Assembly (NCBI GenBank): GCA_002007745.1
Contig: CP019882.1
Coordinates: 5,890,001 to 5,954,000 of the forward strand
Reading direction: 5' to 3'
DNA: 64,000 nt
DNA from: Mycolicibacterium litorale
GTDB taxonomy: Bacteria; Actinomycetota; Actinomycetes; Mycobacteriales; Mycobacteriaceae
In this document: one piece after another, positions 8,415 to 17,236 of the stretch
Layout: the number at the start of each line of letters is the position of its first letter
Position numbering within the stretch: position 1 is the stretch's first letter
Position numbers and translations under genes: made by a program
The notes under the pieces: generated by a model
What the model was told of the DNA's origin: nothing
Databases searched by the model: none
The model's input: only the letters and a program-made list of their open reading frames with translations

Positions 8415-8882
8415 GTGAATCTCGGTCCGTGGGGTGATCTCACCATTCTCGCCGCCGTCATGGAGGTGGTGTTCGCGACGTGCGTGGTCGTCTACATCAG
8501 CCGACTGGAGAGGCGAACGCCGCATCCCCTGGGCGAGAAGGTCGGTGCGCACAAGGCGGTACTGGCCAAGATCCGCAAGCGCGAACCGATGTCGCGCGAG
8601 GAGGTCGACTACGCGTCCGAACTGATCGCCGACGCACGATCACCGCTGGCCTACGCCATTCCCGCGGCGCTGTTCACCATGGGGTTGTTCTACGTGGTCG
8701 GCTGCCTGTTCATGCTTCACCTCGATGGCGGACGTCCGTCATTCCGGACGTTCATCGGCGGCATCCCGATGCTGACCTCGATGAACATGGCCGCACAGTT
8801 GCGCAGGGTCGCCGGCTTGCGAGGCAAGCTGCACAGCGTTCCCGTCATCGAGCCCACGCTCAATACGGTTGCCAGCAACTGA
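8415..8882 (+). CDS. Hypothetical two-helix membrane protein
   Basis: A 155-residue protein starting at a GTG (8415) with a good ribosome site (agaggagcgac). Two hydrophobic segments are visible (about 8-27 and 77-97, YAIPAALFTMGLFYVVGCLF) separated by a charged cytoplasmic loop (KVGAHKAVLAKIRKREPMSREEVDYA). I do not recognise the family. It converges on the MmpL gene with 9 bases between stops, and is 94 bases downstream of the hemerythrin gene. Confidence 0.65.
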   Translation: MNLGPWGDLTILAAVMEVVFATCVVVYISRLERRTPHPLGEKVGAHKAVLAKIRKREPMSREEVDYASELIADARSPLAYAIPAALFTMGLFYVVGCLFMLHLDGGRPSFRTFIGGIPMLTSMNMAAQLRRVAGLRGKLHSVPVIEPTLNTVASN

Positions 8883-8891
8883 CTTTCGCCG

Positions 8892-11828
8892 CTAGCTCGA
8901 CGCCGGCGGAGGCGAGGCGACTGCCGGATCGGCATCATCCCACAGCGGCAGCTGCCGGGTGGGTTCAGACGATCGGTGGTTGCGGGCCGGCCTGGTCGGC
9001 ACGTTGAGCGGCCACCAGAACCACCGGCCGAGCAACGCCGCAACCGCCGGTGTCATGAATGACCGCACGATCAGCGTGTCGAACAACAGCCCGAGCGCGA
9101 TCGTCGTGCCGATCTGCCCGAGAATCCGCAAGTCGGCGAAGATGAACGAGGCCATCGTCGCGGCGAACACCAGCCCGGCCGCGGTCACCACCGCACCCGA
9201 TCCGGCCATGGCACGAATGATGCCGGTCTTCAAACCCGCCCCGATCTCCTCCTTGAAACGCGAGATCAGCAACAGGTTGTAATCCGATCCGACGGCCAGC
9301 AGCAGGATGATGGCGAGCGCCAGCACAATCCAGTACAGCTCGATGCCGAAGATGTCCTGCCAGATCAACACCGAGAGCCCGAATGAGGCGCCCAATGACA
9401 GGGCCACCGTCCCGACGATGACGAATGCGGCGACAATGCTGCGGGTGATGAACATCATCACCAGCAGGATCAGGCTCAACGCCGCGATCCCGGCGATCAT
9501 CAGGTCGTACTTCGCGCCGTCCTGAATGTCCTTGTACGTGGCCGCCGTTCCTGCGATGAAGATCTTGGACCCGGCCAGGGGTGTGCCTTTGACCGCTTCC
9601 TGCGCGGCATGGCGGATGGCATCGATGTGTGAGATGCCTTCTGGGGTAGCAGGATCTCCGTCATGGGTGATGATCATCCGAGCCGCCCTGCCGTCCGGTG
9701 ACAGGAACAGCTTGAGCCCGCGTTCGAATTCCGGGTTGGTGAACGCCTCGGGCGGCAGGTAGAACGAGTCGTCGGTCTTCGCAGCGTCGAACGCCTGGCC
9801 CAGCGCCGTCGCGTTCTGCAGGGCTGCCGCGGCTTGGTCGTTGAGGCCCGACGTGGTGGCGTAGTTGGTCAGGCTCAGGTCGCGGTTGGTCTGTTGACTG
9901 GCGATCTGAGGTGGGATCAGCGCCAGCAACTTGGGCTGCAACGCATCGAGTTTGGCAATGCTGCCGGCCACGTCGGCCAATTGGTCGGTCAGCGCATCGA
10001 CACCGTCGAGCGCGTCGAACAACGATCTCAGGGCGGCACAGATGGGGATGTCGAAACAGTGCGGCTCCCAATAGAAGTAGTTACGCAGCGGGCGGAAGAA
10101 GTCGTCGAAGTTGGCGATCTTGTCGCGCAGGTCCCGGGCGGTGGCGACGGTGTCCTGGAAGGCTTTGGTCTGTTCGTCGGTGATCTCGCCGGATTGTCGT
10201 TGCAGCGCGAACTGTTGGCGTAGAACGTCGATCGAGTTGTTGATCACGTCCACCTGTTTGAGTAGATCGCCGCCGCGGGCCTGCTGGAACGGCAGGTTGT
10301 TGATCTGCGAGGCACTGCCGGCGCTGATCTGAAACGGGATCGAGGTGTGGTCCAGCGGCGTGCCCAGGGGCCGGGTGATGGATTGGACCTGCGCGATCCC
10401 GTCGGTGTGGAACACCGCCTTGGCCACCCGCTCCAGCAGGATCATGTCGGTGGAATTACGCAAATCGTGGTCGGTTTCGATCATCAGCAGTTCGGGATTG
10501 AGTCTTGCCTGGGAGAAGTGGCGTTCGGCTGCGGCATACCCGACGTTGGCCGGGGCACTGGCCGGCATGTAACCGCGAGCGTCGTAGCTGGTCTTGTACG
10601 CCGGCAAGGCGATCAGGCCGATCAGGGCAATCGCGATCGTCACCACCAGGATCGGCCCCGGCCAGCGGACGATGGCGGTGCCGATGCGCCGCCAACCCCG
10701 AGTGCGCATCGGCCGGGCCGGCTCGAACAGGCCGAAGTGGCGTCCGATGATCAACAGCGCGGGCGCCAGGGACAGCGCCGCGACGACGGCGACCAGCACA
10801 CCGATACCGGCGGGGATGCCCAGGCTGTTGAAGTACGGCAGCCGGGTGAAGGTCAGGCACAGGACGGCGCCGGCGATCGTCAGGCCGGAGCCCAGGATGA
10901 TGTGCGCGGTGCCGTGGTACATCGTGTTGAACGCCGATATCCGGTCCTCCCCGACGTATCGCGCTTCGTGGAAACGGCCGAGAATGAAGATGGCATAGTC
11001 GGTTCCGGCGGCGATGACCAGCAACGTCAGCAGGTTGGTCGAGTATGTCGACAATTCGATGATGCCGGCGTTCGCCAGCACTGCGACGACGCCGCGCGAG
11101 GCGGTCAGCTCGATCATCACCGTGAAGATCACCAGGAACACTGTGGTGAGCCGCCGGTAGAGCACCAGCAGCATCACGGCGATGACGCCGATGGTGATCA
11201 GGGTGGTCTTCAGGGTGCCGTGCCGTCCCACCTCGAACTGATCGGTGACCAGCGGTGCCGCCCCGGTGACGTAGGCGCGCACGCCGGGCGGCGGCGGCGA
11301 ATGTTCGACGATGTCACGCACCGCGTCGACCGATTCATTGGCCAGCGACTCGCCCTGGTTGCCGGCCAGGTACAACTGGACCAAAGCGGCCTTGCCGTCG
11401 GCGCTCTGCGAACCTGCCGCGGTCAGCGGGTCCCCCCAGAAATTCTGGATGTGTTGGACATGCTTGGTGTCCTGGGACAGTTTGGCGATCAGACCGTCGT
11501 AGTAGTGGTGGGCGGCGGCACCAAGCGGCTGATCACCCTCGAGCACGATCATCGCCGAACTGTCGGAATCGAATTCACCGAACACCTTGCCGATGCGCTT
11601 GGCCGCCTGCAGCGACGGCGCATCCTGGGGGCTCAGTGAGACGTTGTGGGCTTCGGCGACGGTTTCCAACTGCGGCACGAATACATTCGTCACCACGGCC
11701 AGGCCCAGCCAGAACAGTGCGATCAGGACCGAGTACCGCCGGATCAGGCCGGGCACTCGCCGAGTACTCGTTCGGGCCGGCCCCGTCGCCGGGGCAATCG
11801 AAACCCCCTGCATCCATGACCCTTTCAT
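8892..11828 (-). CDS. MmpL family RND transporter
   Basis: 978 residues with the full MmpL/RND plan: helix 1, a large periplasmic loop (about 55-210), five helices, a cytoplasmic linker, helix 7, a second large loop (about 410-755), then five helices. The proton-relay motifs GTDYAIFILGR and GSDYNLLLISR are both present, one per half. MmpL proteins export lipids, siderophores or drugs across the mycobacterial inner membrane. No MmpS partner lies next to it, and there is no lipid synthase nearby, so the cargo is unknown. The ATG complementary to 11826-11828 is used; an in-frame ATG at 11813, preceded by aaaggg, is equally possible. A small inverted repeat (11873-11885) lies upstream. Confidence 0.93.
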   Translation of the reverse strand: MKGSWMQGVSIAPATGPARTSTRRVPGLIRRYSVLIALFWLGLAVVTNVFVPQLETVAEAHNVSLSPQDAPSLQAAKRIGKVFGEFDSDSSAMIVLEGDQPLGAAAHHYYDGLIAKLSQDTKHVQHIQNFWGDPLTAAGSQSADGKAALVQLYLAGNQGESLANESVDAVRDIVEHSPPPPGVRAYVTGAAPLVTDQFEVGRHGTLKTTLITIGVIAVMLLVLYRRLTTVFLVIFTVMIELTASRGVVAVLANAGIIELSTYSTNLLTLLVIAAGTDYAIFILGRFHEARYVGEDRISAFNTMYHGTAHIILGSGLTIAGAVLCLTFTRLPYFNSLGIPAGIGVLVAVVAALSLAPALLIIGRHFGLFEPARPMRTRGWRRIGTAIVRWPGPILVVTIAIALIGLIALPAYKTSYDARGYMPASAPANVGYAAAERHFSQARLNPELLMIETDHDLRNSTDMILLERVAKAVFHTDGIAQVQSITRPLGTPLDHTSIPFQISAGSASQINNLPFQQARGGDLLKQVDVINNSIDVLRQQFALQRQSGEITDEQTKAFQDTVATARDLRDKIANFDDFFRPLRNYFYWEPHCFDIPICAALRSLFDALDGVDALTDQLADVAGSIAKLDALQPKLLALIPPQIASQQTNRDLSLTNYATTSGLNDQAAAALQNATALGQAFDAAKTDDSFYLPPEAFTNPEFERGLKLFLSPDGRAARMIITHDGDPATPEGISHIDAIRHAAQEAVKGTPLAGSKIFIAGTAATYKDIQDGAKYDLMIAGIAALSLILLVMMFITRSIVAAFVIVGTVALSLGASFGLSVLIWQDIFGIELYWIVLALAIILLLAVGSDYNLLLISRFKEEIGAGLKTGIIRAMAGSGAVVTAAGLVFAATMASFIFADLRILGQIGTTIALGLLFDTLIVRSFMTPAVAALLGRWFWWPLNVPTRPARNHRSSEPTRQLPLWDDADPAVASPPPASS

Positions 11829-11872
11829 GAGCAGTGCCAGGTGCGGGCGTCACTTTCCGCTAGGGAAGCTAA

Positions 11873-11885
11873 TCAACTAGGTTGA
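11873..11885. promoter_or_regulatory. Inverted repeat upstream of mmpL (possible operator)
   Basis: TCAAC-TAG-GTTGA is a perfect 5-base inverted repeat with a 3-base centre, 45 bases before the MmpL start. Its size fits a TetR- or MarR-type operator, but no regulator of those families is adjacent. Confidence 0.3.
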
Positions 11886-11983
11886 CGGTACGACACGCGG
11901 CCGCAGTGCACAACACCGAATCGGCGCGGCACTGGTCGCCGACGTCCGATGCATCGGATATCCCCGACAGCGCCGGCCCGACT

Positions 11984-12763
11984 TCAGGGCAGCGTCCGGT
12001 AGCCGCGCAGAAATGCCGACGGTGTGCAACCGAAGCGGCGGCGAAACGCTCGGGTGAACGTACCCAGGTCCGAGAATCCGCTGAGCATGCCGGCACGCGA
12101 GATGGGCTCGCCTTTTTCGAGCAGCAAGCGAGCGTGCGAGAGCCGCTCATCCCGAATGAACCGTGCCGGCGATGAGCCTTCGTCGGCGAACAGACCCTGC
12201 AGCAGCCGCAGCGAAATATGGTGCGTCTTTGCCACCAGGGCGGGGTCGAGCGCCGGGTCCAGGGCATTCTCTCTGATGAAGCCGCGTAGGCGATCCATCA
12301 GCAGCGCCCGGCTCAACGCCGCCGCCGGTCTCGGGGCAGCCGCCCGGATCGCTTCCCACTGCCCCTCGTGGCGAAGCCGGCTGCGCTCTCGGTCCACACT
12401 GACATCCCGGAACGCGACGACCATGCCCCGGGTGGAGTTCATCTCGATCGGCGCACACGACCACGCAATCGGAAACATGGAGCCATCCCTACGGACGAAC
12501 CACTCGTCCGACTGGCGCGTGCACGGCATCGGCGTGCCGTTGCGGAGCACCAGACACGCATCGCGCGGGTATTCCGACCCGTCGGCGCGGCTGTGATGCA
12601 CAGTCTCATGACTCGGCATGCCGAGCAGCTTGCGCGGGTCTGACCAACCTACTTCGACCGCGGCGGCGGTGTTGGCGAAGGCGATCTCCCCGTCACCCTG
12701 CACCACCCACACGGGGCTCGGCAGGCGCTCGAGTACCTGTGCGGCGAACTGGTCGAACGACAT
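11984..12763 (-). CDS. AraC family regulator with N-terminal PAS domain
   Basis: 259 residues from an ATG at 12763 with a gggagat ribosome site. Residues about 10-120 are a PAS sensor (SPVWVVQGDGEIAFANTAA, then a PAC-like FRDVSVDRER). Residues about 160-255 carry the two AraC helix-turn-helices (MLSGFSDLGTFTRAFRRRFG in the second). PAS-AraC proteins turn genes on in response to a bound small molecule. It is divergent from the acetamidase gene across 256 bases, in which two 11-base direct repeats exactly 21 bases apart lie closer to the regulator, the spacing expected for an AraC dimer. It is the probable inducer-responsive regulator of the amide cluster. Confidence 0.88.
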   Translation of the reverse strand: MSFDQFAAQVLERLPSPVWVVQGDGEIAFANTAAAVEVGWSDPRKLLGMPSHETVHHSRADGSEYPRDACLVLRNGTPMPCTRQSDEWFVRRDGSMFPIAWSCAPIEMNSTRGMVVAFRDVSVDRERSRLRHEGQWEAIRAAAPRPAAALSRALLMDRLRGFIRENALDPALDPALVAKTHHISLRLLQGLFADEGSSPARFIRDERLSHARLLLEKGEPISRAGMLSGFSDLGTFTRAFRRRFGCTPSAFLRGYRTLP

Positions 12764-12900
12764 GGCAGATCTCCCGGTGTTACGGCAGACCCTGGCCTGA
12801 GCCCACCAGACGAGAGTCGCGATATCTGGTTTCCACGCCGTTCCACGATTGTTGAGCGTGTGTAAACCCGGCGGCTGCCGGGCGTGCCGGCTCCGCACGA

Positions 12901-12932
12901 TGCGCAAATCGCCGGTAAGCCTGCGCATATCG
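12901..12932. promoter_or_regulatory. Candidate AraC operator: two direct repeats, 21-base spacing
   Basis: TGCGCAAATCG (12901-12911) and TGCGCATATCG (12922-12932) differ at one base and are offset by 21 bases, two helical turns. They lie between the AraC-PAS gene and the acetamidase gene, about 90 bases before the latter. The same bases also form an inverted repeat (ATGCGCA at 12900-12906, TGCGCAT at 12922-12928), so a palindrome-binding factor is an alternative. Confidence 0.5.
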
Positions 12933-13019
12933 ACTGGTGCAGCTGTCCCGGCCGCCGTTGAATTCGTCTCATCACCCCGTCAGCAGTCTCTGCGACCCAA
13001 CAACTGAGGAACGACCCGC

Positions 13020-14141
13020 ATGGCCGGAGCCACTCACTACATCAAGATCGACAAGTCCAAGACGCTCGCCGAGGAGCCACACACCGGGCACAACCGTTGG
13101 CACGAAAGCATTCCGCCGATCGTCACGATAGACCCGGGCGATACCGTCGTCATGGAGGCACGCGACGCCTGGGACTCGCAGTTCAACAAGGACACGACCA
13201 ACGAAGAGGTCGGCCGTGCGACAACGGATCTGGTCCATCCGCACACCGGTCCGGTCTACGTCCGTGACGCCGAGCCCGGCGATCTCCTGGAAGTCCGGAT
13301 TCGTGAAACCAGGTGTGATCGTTGGGGTTACACGGTGCAGGTCCCCGGCTTCGGCTTCCTGCGGGACAAGTACACCGCTCCGCACATCACCAAGTGGGAT
13401 ATCGCAGACAATTGGGCGACCAGCGAACAGATCCCGGGTGTGCGGATCCCGGGCGCCCCGTTCATGGGGTCGATGGGTGTTGCCCCGTCGACATCGCTGC
13501 GCGAGACCTACCTTCGCCGTGAAGCCGAGCTACTCGCCCGCGGTGGAGCGGTCAACGGTCCCCAGTCACGCGGGGCGGTGCCGGCCGACCCGGCAATCGC
13601 CGAGGAGGCCCTTCGCACCATTCCGCCGCGTGAGATCGCGGGCAACATTGACGTCAAACAGCTCACCGCCGGCACCACCATGCTGATCCCGGTGGCCACC
13701 GAGGGGGCGTTGTTCTCGGTCGGCGACGCACATTTCGCCCAGGGCGACGGCGAGGTGTGCGGTACCGCGATCGAGGTTGCCGCCACCTTCACCGCAGAGC
13801 TACATCTGCGCAAAGGGGAGGCCAAGCGCCGCGGCGTGCAGGGCCTGCAGTTCTTCCGAGACGAATTCATCATGGATCCGCAGTGGCAGGCCCCCAAGCG
13901 GTTCTATGCCACAACGGGGCTGCCGATCCGCGCGGACGGCACCAATGAGTCCGAGGACACCAGCCTGGCCGCGGCGAATGCACTGCACCAAATGATCGCG
14001 TATCTGACCGACGAATGGGGTTACGACGAACAGCAGGCCTACACCATCTGTTCGGTCGCCGTCGACCTGAAGATCGCCGAGATGGTCGATGTGCCCAACT
14101 TCGTTGTGACAGCCGTCCTTCCGCTTGACATCTTCATCTAG
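13020..14141 (+). CDS. Acetamidase/formamidase (FmdA/AmdA family)
   Basis: 373 residues; ATG at 13020 with tgaggaacg ribosome site. The family hallmarks are visible in order: GHNRWH near residue 25, PGDTVVMEARDAWDSQ, the VHPHTGPVYVRDAEPGDLL segment, NIDVKQL and GDAHFAQGDGEVCGTAIE. Enzymes of this family hydrolyse formamide, acetamide and related short amides to ammonia and the acid in the cytosol. It heads a plus-strand run with the small membrane protein 8 bases downstream, and sits opposite the AraC-PAS regulator, supporting an inducible amide-utilisation unit like the well-known inducible acetamidase of M. smegmatis, though this paralogue is shorter. Confidence 0.92.
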   Translation: MAGATHYIKIDKSKTLAEEPHTGHNRWHESIPPIVTIDPGDTVVMEARDAWDSQFNKDTTNEEVGRATTDLVHPHTGPVYVRDAEPGDLLEVRIRETRCDRWGYTVQVPGFGFLRDKYTAPHITKWDIADNWATSEQIPGVRIPGAPFMGSMGVAPSTSLRETYLRREAELLARGGAVNGPQSRGAVPADPAIAEEALRTIPPREIAGNIDVKQLTAGTTMLIPVATEGALFSVGDAHFAQGDGEVCGTAIEVAATFTAELHLRKGEAKRRGVQGLQFFRDEFIMDPQWQAPKRFYATTGLPIRADGTNESEDTSLAAANALHQMIAYLTDEWGYDEQQAYTICSVAVDLKIAEMVDVPNFVVTAVLPLDIFI

Positions 14142-14149
14142 CGCCGCTG

Positions 14150-14740
14150 ATGGCACTCTCACCAGTGACACTCGGCATGGTCGGACTCAGCTTCGCGTTG
14201 TGGGGCAACGCGCTGGCCAATTTCGGCGTCGACGCCCGTCCCCAGAGCGAGTCCGACCCCGATCCGGCGAAGACGGTGGCGGCTGCCGCCAGCCTCGTCG
14301 GTGCAGCGACTCTGTTGTTCACATCCACGTTCCTGATCGTCGCCGCCCCGCTCGGAGACGACCCGACCACTGTCAAACTGCAGCTGCTGTTCTCGGCGAT
14401 CACCGGCATGTACGGGTTGCAGTTTCTGGCCACCGCGATCGTCCAGTTCAAGGGCTACGACCCACGACCTCTCGGCAATTTCGCGCTCCTGACGGTGCCG
14501 ATTCAGGTCGCGGAGATGCTGGTACTCGCGAACCTGGCTGCCGCAGCAGGTATCTCGAGGACGCATTTGCTACTACAGGAGATCACTCTCGGCGCATTCG
14601 CATTGGCCGGGCTCGCCATCTGGGCCGGTACCCACGGCCGCGCCCCGGCCAAGGTCGTCGGCTCGACGATCATGGCCGCGTTCGTCGGCACCCTTTACTT
14701 CCTGTTCTTCGCAGGCGGGTTGATCACCCCTCCTGCCTGA
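14150..14740 (+). CDS. Small multi-spanning membrane protein, possibly AmiS/UreI-like amide channel
   Basis: A 196-residue protein with about six membrane helices, 8 bases after the acetamidase stop. Size, topology and position match the AmiS/UreI short-chain amide and urea channels found in amidase operons, but I see no diagnostic UreI motif, so the call rests mainly on context. Helices include SLVGAATLLFTSTFLIVAAP and LGAFALAGLAIWAGT. Expected role: entry of the amide substrate for the acetamidase. A generic membrane protein of unknown function is the alternative. Confidence 0.55.
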   Translation: MALSPVTLGMVGLSFALWGNALANFGVDARPQSESDPDPAKTVAAAASLVGAATLLFTSTFLIVAAPLGDDPTTVKLQLLFSAITGMYGLQFLATAIVQFKGYDPRPLGNFALLTVPIQVAEMLVLANLAAAAGISRTHLLLQEITLGAFALAGLAIWAGTHGRAPAKVVGSTIMAAFVGTLYFLFFAGGLITPPA

Positions 14741-14789
14741 ATCCGATATTCCACCGGCCATGAGCCCTGAACCCATCCGAGGTAACACC

Positions 14790-15710
14790 ATGACCGCACT
14801 TCCGACGCACCACCGCTCGATCGACATCGATGGCCTGGAAGTTTTCTACCGCGAGTCCGGCGACCCCGCCAATCCGACAATCCTGCTGCTGCATGGCTTT
14901 CCATCAAGTTCTCATATGTTCCGCAACCTTATTCGCTCCTTGAGTGATCAGTTCCACCTGGTCGCCCCCGACCACATCGGGTTCGGCCAGTCGGCGATGC
15001 CGTCGGTGAACCAGTTCACCTACAGCTTCGACCGGCTCACCGAGATCACGGAGTCGCTCATCGACCAGCTCGGCCTGGAACGCTTCGCCATCTACATCCA
15101 TGACTACGGCGCACCCATCGGCTTGCGAATCGCCCATCGCCGCCCCGAACGCATCACAGCGATCATCACCCAGAGCGGCAACGCCTACACCGAAGGATTC
15201 ACACCGTTCTGGGATCGGTTGTTCGCCCACGCCGAGAATCGCGCCGCCAACGAGGACAAGGTCCGCGAGTACTTCACCCCCGCAACCACGCGCTGGCAAT
15301 ACACCCACGGCGTGCCGGCCGACCGGTTGGACAGGATCGGCCCGGAGGCATGGTTGCTCGACCAGGCCGGTCTGGATCGTCGGGGCAACGACGCGATCCA
15401 GCTGCAGCTCTTTTGGGACTACCAGTTCAACCTCGACAGTTACCCGGCCTTTCAGGAGTACTTCCGCGCTCACCAGCCGCCACTCCTGGTCACCTGGGGC
15501 AAGAACGACGAGATATTCGGTGCGGCAGGCGCGGAGGCATTTCGGCGAGATCTTCCTGATGGCGAATTTCACTTGCTGGACGCCGGACACTTCGCACTGG
15601 AGACGCACGGTGACGAAATCAGCGGCCACATTCGCCAATTCATGTCCCGCGTGCTCGGGACACCTCCGGAGGGCGCAGTGCAAAGCCGACCCACGGTCGC
15701 CGGATCGTGA
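14790..15710 (+). CDS. Alpha/beta hydrolase with Asp nucleophile (haloalkane dehalogenase/epoxide hydrolase type)
   Basis: 306 residues from the ATG at 14790, chosen over one at 14760 because of the gaggt ribosome site before it. The oxyanion motif HGFPSS (35-40) is followed by the nucleophile elbow HDYGAP with Asp105, and a late LDAGHFALE supplies the catalytic histidine. An aspartate nucleophile is the hallmark of haloalkane dehalogenases and epoxide hydrolases rather than of esterases, though many relatives are unassigned. It is the last gene of the amide-cluster strand run, 49 bases after the membrane protein, so it may be co-transcribed with the acetamidase. Confidence 0.85.
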   Translation: MTALPTHHRSIDIDGLEVFYRESGDPANPTILLLHGFPSSSHMFRNLIRSLSDQFHLVAPDHIGFGQSAMPSVNQFTYSFDRLTEITESLIDQLGLERFAIYIHDYGAPIGLRIAHRRPERITAIITQSGNAYTEGFTPFWDRLFAHAENRAANEDKVREYFTPATTRWQYTHGVPADRLDRIGPEAWLLDQAGLDRRGNDAIQLQLFWDYQFNLDSYPAFQEYFRAHQPPLLVTWGKNDEIFGAAGAEAFRRDLPDGEFHLLDAGHFALETHGDEISGHIRQFMSRVLGTPPEGAVQSRPTVAGS

Positions 15711-15747
15711 CGATGTGAACCCAGGAGCCGCGGATATCCGCCGAGCT

Positions 15748-15777
15748 GGTCCGCCTCACCCCCGCCGACGGCGGACC
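15748..15777. terminator. Possible hairpin between convergent genes
   Basis: GGTCCGCC (15748-15755) pairs with GGCGGACC (15770-15777) across a 14-base loop, between the hydrolase stop (15710) and the DUF308-like gene. Part of it lies in that gene's last codons. There is no T-tract, as usual in mycobacteria. Confidence 0.3.
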
Positions 15778-16334
15778 TCACCGACGGTCATCCACACCGC
15801 CGAGAGCAGGAAGTAGAAGGCACCGAAGGCGGCATAGGGCGCGATGGCGGTGATCCGGGGAACCTCGGGCGCACCCGCCTGGACCAGGAACATCCCGCCC
15901 GCGACGGCGGACTGAATGCCGCTGAGAACCATCGGCCACTGCGCCCCGTGACTGCGCCAACGACGCACCGCCGTCGCGAGTTGCAGCACGCCCGAAAAGG
16001 CAGCCCAGGCACCGAACACGCCGAGCACGGCGTTCATGCCCTGTGACAGGGCGACCGCGACGGCGACAGTGGTCAGCGCGCTCACCGCAGCGTTCAACGT
16101 TTGGGTGGGATTACGGCGGATGCCGCCGGACCGTTGTGCATCAACGAGGTTGGCGATGGCATCCCATGCGGGATAGATCAGCAGCAGCGCGCCCAGAACG
16201 ACAGCGCCGCTGTCGGCCAGCCCCGTGGCAGCGCCCACCCACGCGATCGAGAACCCCGCTCGAGCGAAGTAGTAACGCTTGAGCCATGCGCTGTCCCCGA
16301 GCGTGGCACGCGTTGCATCAACTGTGTTCGTCAT
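15756..16334 (-). CDS. DUF308-like (HdeD-type) membrane protein
   Basis: A 192-residue protein with about six hydrophobic helices in pairs (LLIYPAWDAIANLVDA, AFSGVLQLATAVRRW), the repeat pattern of the DUF308/HdeD family. The family has been linked to acid and general stress in other bacteria, but its biochemistry is unknown. The ATG has an excellent ribosome site (caggagaagaac). It is downstream of a TetR gene on the same strand, and a degenerate copy of the TetR gene's putative operator (16466-16485) lies upstream, so it is a candidate target of that repressor. Confidence 0.75.
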   Translation of the reverse strand: MTNTVDATRATLGDSAWLKRYYFARAGFSIAWVGAATGLADSGAVVLGALLLIYPAWDAIANLVDAQRSGGIRRNPTQTLNAAVSALTTVAVAVALSQGMNAVLGVFGAWAAFSGVLQLATAVRRWRSHGAQWPMVLSGIQSAVAGGMFLVQAGAPEVPRITAIAPYAAFGAFYFLLSAVWMTVGEVRRRRG

Positions 16335-16465
16335 GTTCTTCTCCTGTCGACTTCACTGAGGGCACCGCGAACGCCGCGGGATGGCCAAACCCGCGCCGCC
16401 GGTGCCCGAGACCCGCCCACGGCGGGTCCACCGAAGTCGCGTCGGGCGATCTTCGGACGTTAGCG

Positions 16466-16485
16466 TCTACCTACTGGATGGTTGT
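16466..16485. promoter_or_regulatory. Second, degenerate TetR-type operator candidate
   Basis: TCTACCTACTGGATGGTTGT shares the left half (CTACCT) and part of the right half (GGT-G) with the palindrome upstream of the tetR gene at 17091-17110. It lies directly after the tetR stop and 131 bases upstream of the DUF308-like start. Confidence 0.3.
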
Positions 16486-17082
16486 TTATCGGGTGTGCGT
16501 CGCACCTGTGCGGAGTCGGTCGATCACCGCGTGCGTGACCGTCGCGAAGACCTGCGGATCGCCGTATGCCCGAGCCGACAACATCGCGCCGTGCACCGCG
16601 GCCATCAACGCCTCGGCGTCGGCATGCACGCTCTCGGACACGGCGATCGTGCCCTGCCGCACGCCACGCTCCAGCACCGATGCCAACCACGCCGAAAGGG
16701 TCCTGAAGTAGGCGCGCAACTCGAACACGATCTCATCGGGCAGAACGGGGATCTGCGTTGCGAGTAACGCGCAGAGGCAGTAGCTGGTTTCCAGATCGCC
16801 GATGCACGCTTCCCAGTACCCGGTGTAGGCAAGGAGCTGGTCGAGCGGATCCGGGAAGCGCCGCTCGAAGTCGGCGATGCCCGCCTCCGCCTCTTCCCGA
16901 TACTGCTTGACCAGAGTCCGCACCAGGTCGACCTTGGTGGGGAAATGGTGGTGGATGCTCGCCTTGCGGATGCCGACCACGGTCGCAATGTCGGCGTAGC
17001 TGAAGCCGTTGTAGCCCCCGGCGATGATCGCCGTACGGGCGCAGCGCAGGATCGCGTCAGCTGTGGATGGGGAGCTCGCCAT
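16486..17082 (-). CDS. TetR/AcrR family regulator
   Basis: 198 residues. Residues 8-52 form the TetR helix-turn-helix (ILRCARTAIIAGGYNGFSYA, then IRKASIHHHFPTK), and the rest is a helical ligand-binding domain with a C-terminal TetR_C-like layout. It starts at the ATG at 17082; a strong inverted repeat lies 9-28 bases upstream, consistent with autorepression. Nearest targets are itself and the DUF308-like gene downstream; the divergent flavin reductase at 17237 is another candidate. The ligand is unknown. Confidence 0.9.
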   Translation of the reverse strand: MASSPSTADAILRCARTAIIAGGYNGFSYADIATVVGIRKASIHHHFPTKVDLVRTLVKQYREEAEAGIADFERRFPDPLDQLLAYTGYWEACIGDLETSYCLCALLATQIPVLPDEIVFELRAYFRTLSAWLASVLERGVRQGTIAVSESVHADAEALMAAVHGAMLSARAYGDPQVFATVTHAVIDRLRTGATHTR

Positions 17083-17090
17083 AGTTGGAC

Positions 17091-17110
17091 CCTACCTTCC
17101 AATAGGTAGG
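17091..17110. promoter_or_regulatory. TetR operator candidate (inverted repeat)
   Basis: CCTACC (17091-17096) and GGTAGG (17105-17110) form a perfect 6-base inverted repeat with an 8-base spacer, right before the tetR start and 127 bases before the divergent flavin reductase start. Position and size fit an autorepressing TetR operator that could also control the flavin reductase. Confidence 0.5.
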
Positions 17111-17236
17111 GAGGCAACCTGGGTGCGGTAGTGATCTCGACCTCTTGCCCGGCACGCTCGATCGACTCACGCGAGAATCACCAACGGCCTCGCCGAGCCC
17201 TCGGCCGGGGTTCCCGAGATCCGACCAGGAGTTGAC

